The translations under genes were made by a program, and so were the position numbers. A stretch of 9,627 nt of DNA from J088 sp003695505 [NCBI: Candidatus Dadabacteria bacterium]. Its GTDB lineage: Bacteria; J088. Below, in pieces: positions 6,529 to 9,627 of the stretch. Numbering within the stretch: position 1 is the stretch's first letter; every line of letters starts with the position of its first letter. The notes under the pieces are model-generated. The model saw only the letters and a list, made by a program, of their open reading frames with translations. It did not search any database and was not told where the DNA came from. Location of the stretch: positions 1 through 9,627 of the forward strand of contig RFIY01000099.1 of NCBI GenBank assembly GCA_003695505.1. Direction: 5' to 3'.

Positions 6529-9500
6529 ATGACGATATCCGCACCCCAGATTTACCGCGTGCGGAAATTCTTTTCGAAGCTGGAACCTGCGATTGGGATC
6601 CCGTACCTGATCCAGACGATCCGCGATTCCTATGCGCGGTTCCTGCAGGCAGACACAGCTCCCGATGCGCGCGAGCCCTCGGGCCTCGAAGGTGTGTTCC
6701 GCGAGATTTTTCCGATTAGCGATTTCAATGAGAATGCGCGGCTGGAATACATCAGTTATTACCTCGAACCACCTAAATTTGACGAGGATGAGTGTCGTCA
6801 GAAGGGCCTTACCTACGAGTCGGTCATCCGTCTGCAGGTGCGCCTGATCGTCTGGGAAGGCGGCGAAGACGGTGGTGAAAAGCAGATTCGCGACATCAAG
6901 GAGCAGAACGACGTCTACTTCGGCACGATTCCGTTGATGACGGACAATGGTACGTTCATCATCAATGGTACCGAGCGTGTGATCGTCAGCCAGTTGCACC
7001 GGTCGCCGGGCGTCTATTTCGATCACGACAAGGGAAAGAGCCATTCCAGCGGAAAGATCCTCTTTGCGGGCCATGTGATTCCCTATCGCGGAAGCTGGCT
7101 GGATTTTGAATTCGACCACAAGGATCTGCTCTACACACGGATCGATCGGCGACGCAAACTGTACGCGACGATCCTGCTCAAGGCGCTCGGCATGACGGTC
7201 GAGGAGATCCTCGAGCGTTTTTATCCGTTCGAGACCGTGACGCGTGACGGAGACCGCTTGCAGCGCACCTACATTCTCGAGTACCTGCAGGGGCAGGTGC
7301 TGCGTCACGACGTGATCGATCCGAAGACCGGAGACAAGATCATTCGTCGCGGCCGTAAGATTCGCAAATCAGCATTGCGCGCCCTGCAGGAGTCCGGGCT
7401 GGAAACGCTGCCGATGGACTGGCCCGAACTGGTTGGCCGGGTTGCCGCGCGCGACCACATCGACCCCAACACGGGCGAGGTTCTGCTCGAGGCGAACCAG
7501 GAGATTACGGAGGAGCACCTGGAGGTGCTGCAGCAGATCGACAATCTTGAATTGTGCCTGCTGTACATTGACGGCCAGAATGTCGGTCCATACATTCGCA
7601 ACACGCTGGCGGTGGACAAGGTCGCCAGCGAAGAAGAAGCAAAGGTCGAAATCTATCGTCGTCTGCGGCCTGGTGACCCCGTCACCAAGGATAGCGCCGA
7701 AGAGTTCTTCCGCGGCCTCTTTTTCGACCCGCAGCGTTACGACCTGGGTGAAGTCGGGCGGCTCAAAACCAATTACCGACTGCAACGTGACGTTCCACTC
7801 GATCAGCGGACACTGGATCCCGAAGACATCCTCGCGGTGATCGAGAAATTGATCGACGTCAAGCACGGACGCAGCCCGGTCGATGATATCGATCACCTTG
7901 GCAACCGGCGCGTACGCTCTGTCGGTGAGCTGCTCGAACAGCAGTTCCGCATGGGCGTTGTGCGCATGGAGCGCGCCATTCGCGAGCGCATGAGTCTTGC
8001 CGAAATCGAATCGATGGTGCCGCACGAAATCATCAATTCGAAACCGGCTGTCGCGGCCATCAAGGACTTCTTCAGCTCCGGGCAGCTCAGCCAGTTCATG
8101 GATCAGACGAATCCGTTGAGCGAAGTGACGCACAAACGGCGTCTGAGCGCATTGGGCCCAGGCGGTCTGAGCCGGGAACGTGCGGGGTTTGAGGTTCGTG
8201 ACGTGCATCCAAGCCACTATGGTCGAATCTGCCCCATTGAAACGCCAGAAGGTCCGAACATCGGCCTGATTTCGTCGCTCGCGACCTACGCCAGGGTGAA
8301 CCGGTACGGCTTTATCGAGACCCCGTATCAGAGGGTCGAGGATAGCCGGGTCACAAACGACGTCACCTACCTCTCGGCGCTGGAAGAGGAGGGCAAGTAC
8401 ATCGCGCAGGCCAACGCTCCGGTCGACGACGAGGGGCGTTTTGTCAACGATCTGGTCAGCGCCCGTCTGGACGGAAACTTCGTGCTGGCCAGCCCGGACG
8501 AGATCGTACTGAAGGACGTCAGCCCGATGCAGCTCGTATCGGTTGCCGCAAGCCTGGTGCCCTTCCTCGAACACGATGACGCGAACCGGGCCCTGATGGG
8601 GTCGAACATGCAGCGCCAGGGCGTGCCGTTGCTCCGCCCGCAGGCACCATTTGTCGGCACTGGTATGGAAGGCGTTGTCGGGCGTGACAGCGGGCGCGGC
8701 GTCAACGCGCGCCGTAGCGGCGTTGTCGAGCGCGTAGAAGCCTCCCGGATCGTGATCCGGGTCGACGAAGACCAGATGCGCCCCGACGAAGGCGATGCTG
8801 GAGTCGATATTTACAAATTGCGGAAGTTCCGTCGTTCCAATCAGGACACATGCATCAATCAGACACCGATCGTCAAGGTTGGTGATCGTGTCGAGGCGGG
8901 CGAAGTCATCGCAGATGGATCCGCGATGGACAAGGGTGAACTCGCGCTCGGTCAGAACGTGCTGGTCGCCTTCATGCCGTGGCGCGGCTACAACTTTGAG
9001 GACTCGATTCTGCTGAGCGAGCGACTCGTCAAAGAAGACGTCTACACCTCGATCCACATCAAGGAATACGAGTGCGTCGCGCGCGATACCAAGCTCGGCC
9101 CGGAAGAGATCACACGCGATATCCCGAACCTCAGTGAGGAAGCGCTTCGCAATCTGGACGAATCGGGCATTGTCCGTATTGGTGCAGATGTTGAACCCAA
9201 TGACATCCTGGTTGGCAAGATCACGCCCAAGGGCGAAACGTTGCTCAGCCCGGAAGAAAAGCTGCTCCGCTCGATTTTTGGTGCAAAAGCCGGAGATGTG
9301 CGTGACACATCGTTGCGCGTGCCCGCGGGCATTCGTGGCACGGTCATCGGGGCCCAGATTTTCCATCGCAAGGGTGCTGAAAAGGATTTCCGGGCGCTCG
9401 AGATCGAGCGTCTCGAGGCTGAGTCGCTCGAACGTGACCGGAACGACGAAATCGCGATTCTCGAAGACTCGATCCGTCGAAAGATTCGCGAGCAGGTTGG

Positions 9501-9627
9501 TGATGCACCACTGACAAAGGGCATCAAGGCTGGCAAGACGCAGTTTGGCAAGGCTGGCGTGCCGCTGCCGGACGAGGCCTATGCCGAGCTGCCGGTCAAG
9601 AAGTTTCTCGATGTGGAGTGGAAAGAC
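6529..9627 (+). CDS. rpoB: RNA polymerase beta subunit (3' partial)
   Basis: Beta forms one pincer of RNA polymerase and, with beta', the catalytic centre and the rifampicin pocket. The frame runs from ATG 6529 to the window edge; 1033 codons are present of an expected 1350 or so. Visible landmarks are [23 protein letters not shown] [34 protein letters not shown], and [10 protein letters not shown] with RIDRRRKL. The proteobacterial-type insertion (about 230-350) after the lobe strands is present, as are [16 protein letters not shown] and the rifampicin region [14 protein letters not shown] from 519. The residues matching E. coli D516, H526 and S531 are D525, H535 and S540, all wild type, so a rifampicin-sensitive enzyme is predicted. 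[32 protein letters not shown] and GYNFEDS (E824, D825) follow. The C-terminal active-site lysines, switch regions and clamp lie beyond the window; rpoC presumably follows. Confidence 0.99.
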   Translation, partial: MTISAPQIYRVRKFFSKLEPAIGIPYLIQTIRDSYARFLQADTAPDAREPSGLEGVFREIFPISDFNENARLEYISYYLEPPKFDEDECRQKGLTYESVIRLQVRLIVWEGGEDGGEKQIRDIKEQNDVYFGTIPLMTDNGTFIINGTERVIVSQLHRSPGVYFDHDKGKSHSSGKILFAGHVIPYRGSWLDFEFDHKDLLYTRIDRRRKLYATILLKALGMTVEEILERFYPFETVTRDGDRLQRTYILEYLQGQVLRHDVIDPKTGDKIIRRGRKIRKSALRALQESGLETLPMDWPELVGRVAARDHIDPNTGEVLLEANQEITEEHLEVLQQIDNLELCLLYIDGQNVGPYIRNTLAVDKVASEEEAKVEIYRRLRPGDPVTKDSAEEFFRGLFFDPQRYDLGEVGRLKTNYRLQRDVPLDQRTLDPEDILAVIEKLIDVKHGRSPVDDIDHLGNRRVRSVGELLEQQFRMGVVRMERAIRERMSLAEIESMVPHEIINSKPAVAAIKDFFSSGQLSQFMDQTNPLSEVTHKRRLSALGPGGLSRERAGFEVRDVHPSHYGRICPIETPEGPNIGLISSLATYARVNRYGFIETPYQRVEDSRVTNDVTYLSALEEEGKYIAQANAPVDDEGRFVNDLVSARLDGNFVLASPDEIVLKDVSPMQLVSVAASLVPFLEHDDANRALMGSNMQRQGVPLLRPQAPFVGTGMEGVVGRDSGRGVNARRSGVVERVEASRIVIRVDEDQMRPDEGDAGVDIYKLRKFRRSNQDTCINQTPIVKVGDRVEAGEVIADGSAMDKGELALGQNVLVAFMPWRGYNFEDSILLSERLVKEDVYTSIHIKEYECVARDTKLGPEEITRDIPNLSEEALRNLDESGIVRIGADVEPNDILVGKITPKGETLLSPEEKLLRSIFGAKAGDVRDTSLRVPAGIRGTVIGAQIFHRKGAEKDFRALEIERLEAESLERDRNDEIAILEDSIRRKIREQVGDAPLTKGIKAGKTQFGKAGVPLPDEAYAELPVKKFLDVEWKD

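Noticed and set aside
5446-7308. 620-codon minus-strand open frame across rplJ, rplL, the spacer and rpoB
   Set aside because: It is antisense to three certain genes and shows no protein-family features; it is a by-product of biased composition.
8083-8169. Rifampicin-resistance substitution in RpoB
   Set aside because: The residue equivalent to E. coli N518 is Thr, but the main resistance positions (D516, H526, S531 equivalents) are wild type, and I take Thr here as natural variation seen in other lineages.
7369-9366. 665-codon open frame on the minus strand opposite rpoB
   Set aside because: It mirrors the codon structure of rpoB in GC-rich DNA, has no recognisable domain and no sensible operon context; the plus-strand frame is unmistakable beta subunit.

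Overview
This is a conserved bacterial housekeeping region: the tuf to rpoB block, which encodes translation, protein-export and transcription machinery. Upstream of it lie a tRNA gene and the 3' part of a cyclic-di-GMP signalling gene. Base composition is GC-rich by eye. Several features point to a Gram-negative bacterium of the Proteobacteria in the broad sense (Pseudomonadota or the former Deltaproteobacteria). They are the RpoB type, which carries the insertion that follows the protrusion domain in proteobacterial enzymes, the tRNA-Thr(GGU)-tuf linkage, and the PAS-GGDEF-EAL protein. The rpmG position between tuf and secE and the EF-Tu switch region (RGITIATAH) lean towards the former Deltaproteobacteria or another deep lineage rather than an enteric. 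I cannot place it more finely without a tree.

Layout, all on the + strand. (1) 1-1665: 5'-truncated PAS-GGDEF-EAL gene. (2) 1666-1779: short spacer, no clear terminator. (3) 1780-1851: tRNA-Thr(GGU) without an encoded CCA. (4) 1852-2122: 271-base non-coding leader with a candidate promoter at the tRNA 3' end, several possible hairpins and a near-perfect Shine-Dalgarno. (5) 2123-6363: tuf, rpmG, secE, nusG, rplK, rplA, rplJ, rplL. Gaps are 22, 9, -16 (overlap), 4, 12, 22 and 30 bases, so this is almost certainly one transcription unit. (6) 6364-6528: rplL-rpoB spacer dominated by a perfect 15-bp inverted repeat and two smaller hairpins. (7) 6529-9627: rpoB, cut by the window edge after 1033 codons.

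Functionally, EF-Tu delivers aminoacyl-tRNA to a ribosome whose stalk and factor-binding centre are built from L11, L1, L10 and L7/L12. L33 is a small 50S protein, SecE is part of the SecYEG channel, NusG ties RNA polymerase to the ribosome or to Rho, and RpoB is the beta subunit of that polymerase.

I do not see an undescribed system, mobile element, CRISPR array or defence locus here. The points worth a second look concern regulation and gene order. The spacing leaves no room for the classical L1 and L10 autoregulatory leaders. There is a very strong rplL-rpoB hairpin without a U-tract. The tuf leader is possibly structured, with a promoter that starts in the tRNA. L10 carries an 11-residue C-terminal duplication suggesting three L12-dimer sites.
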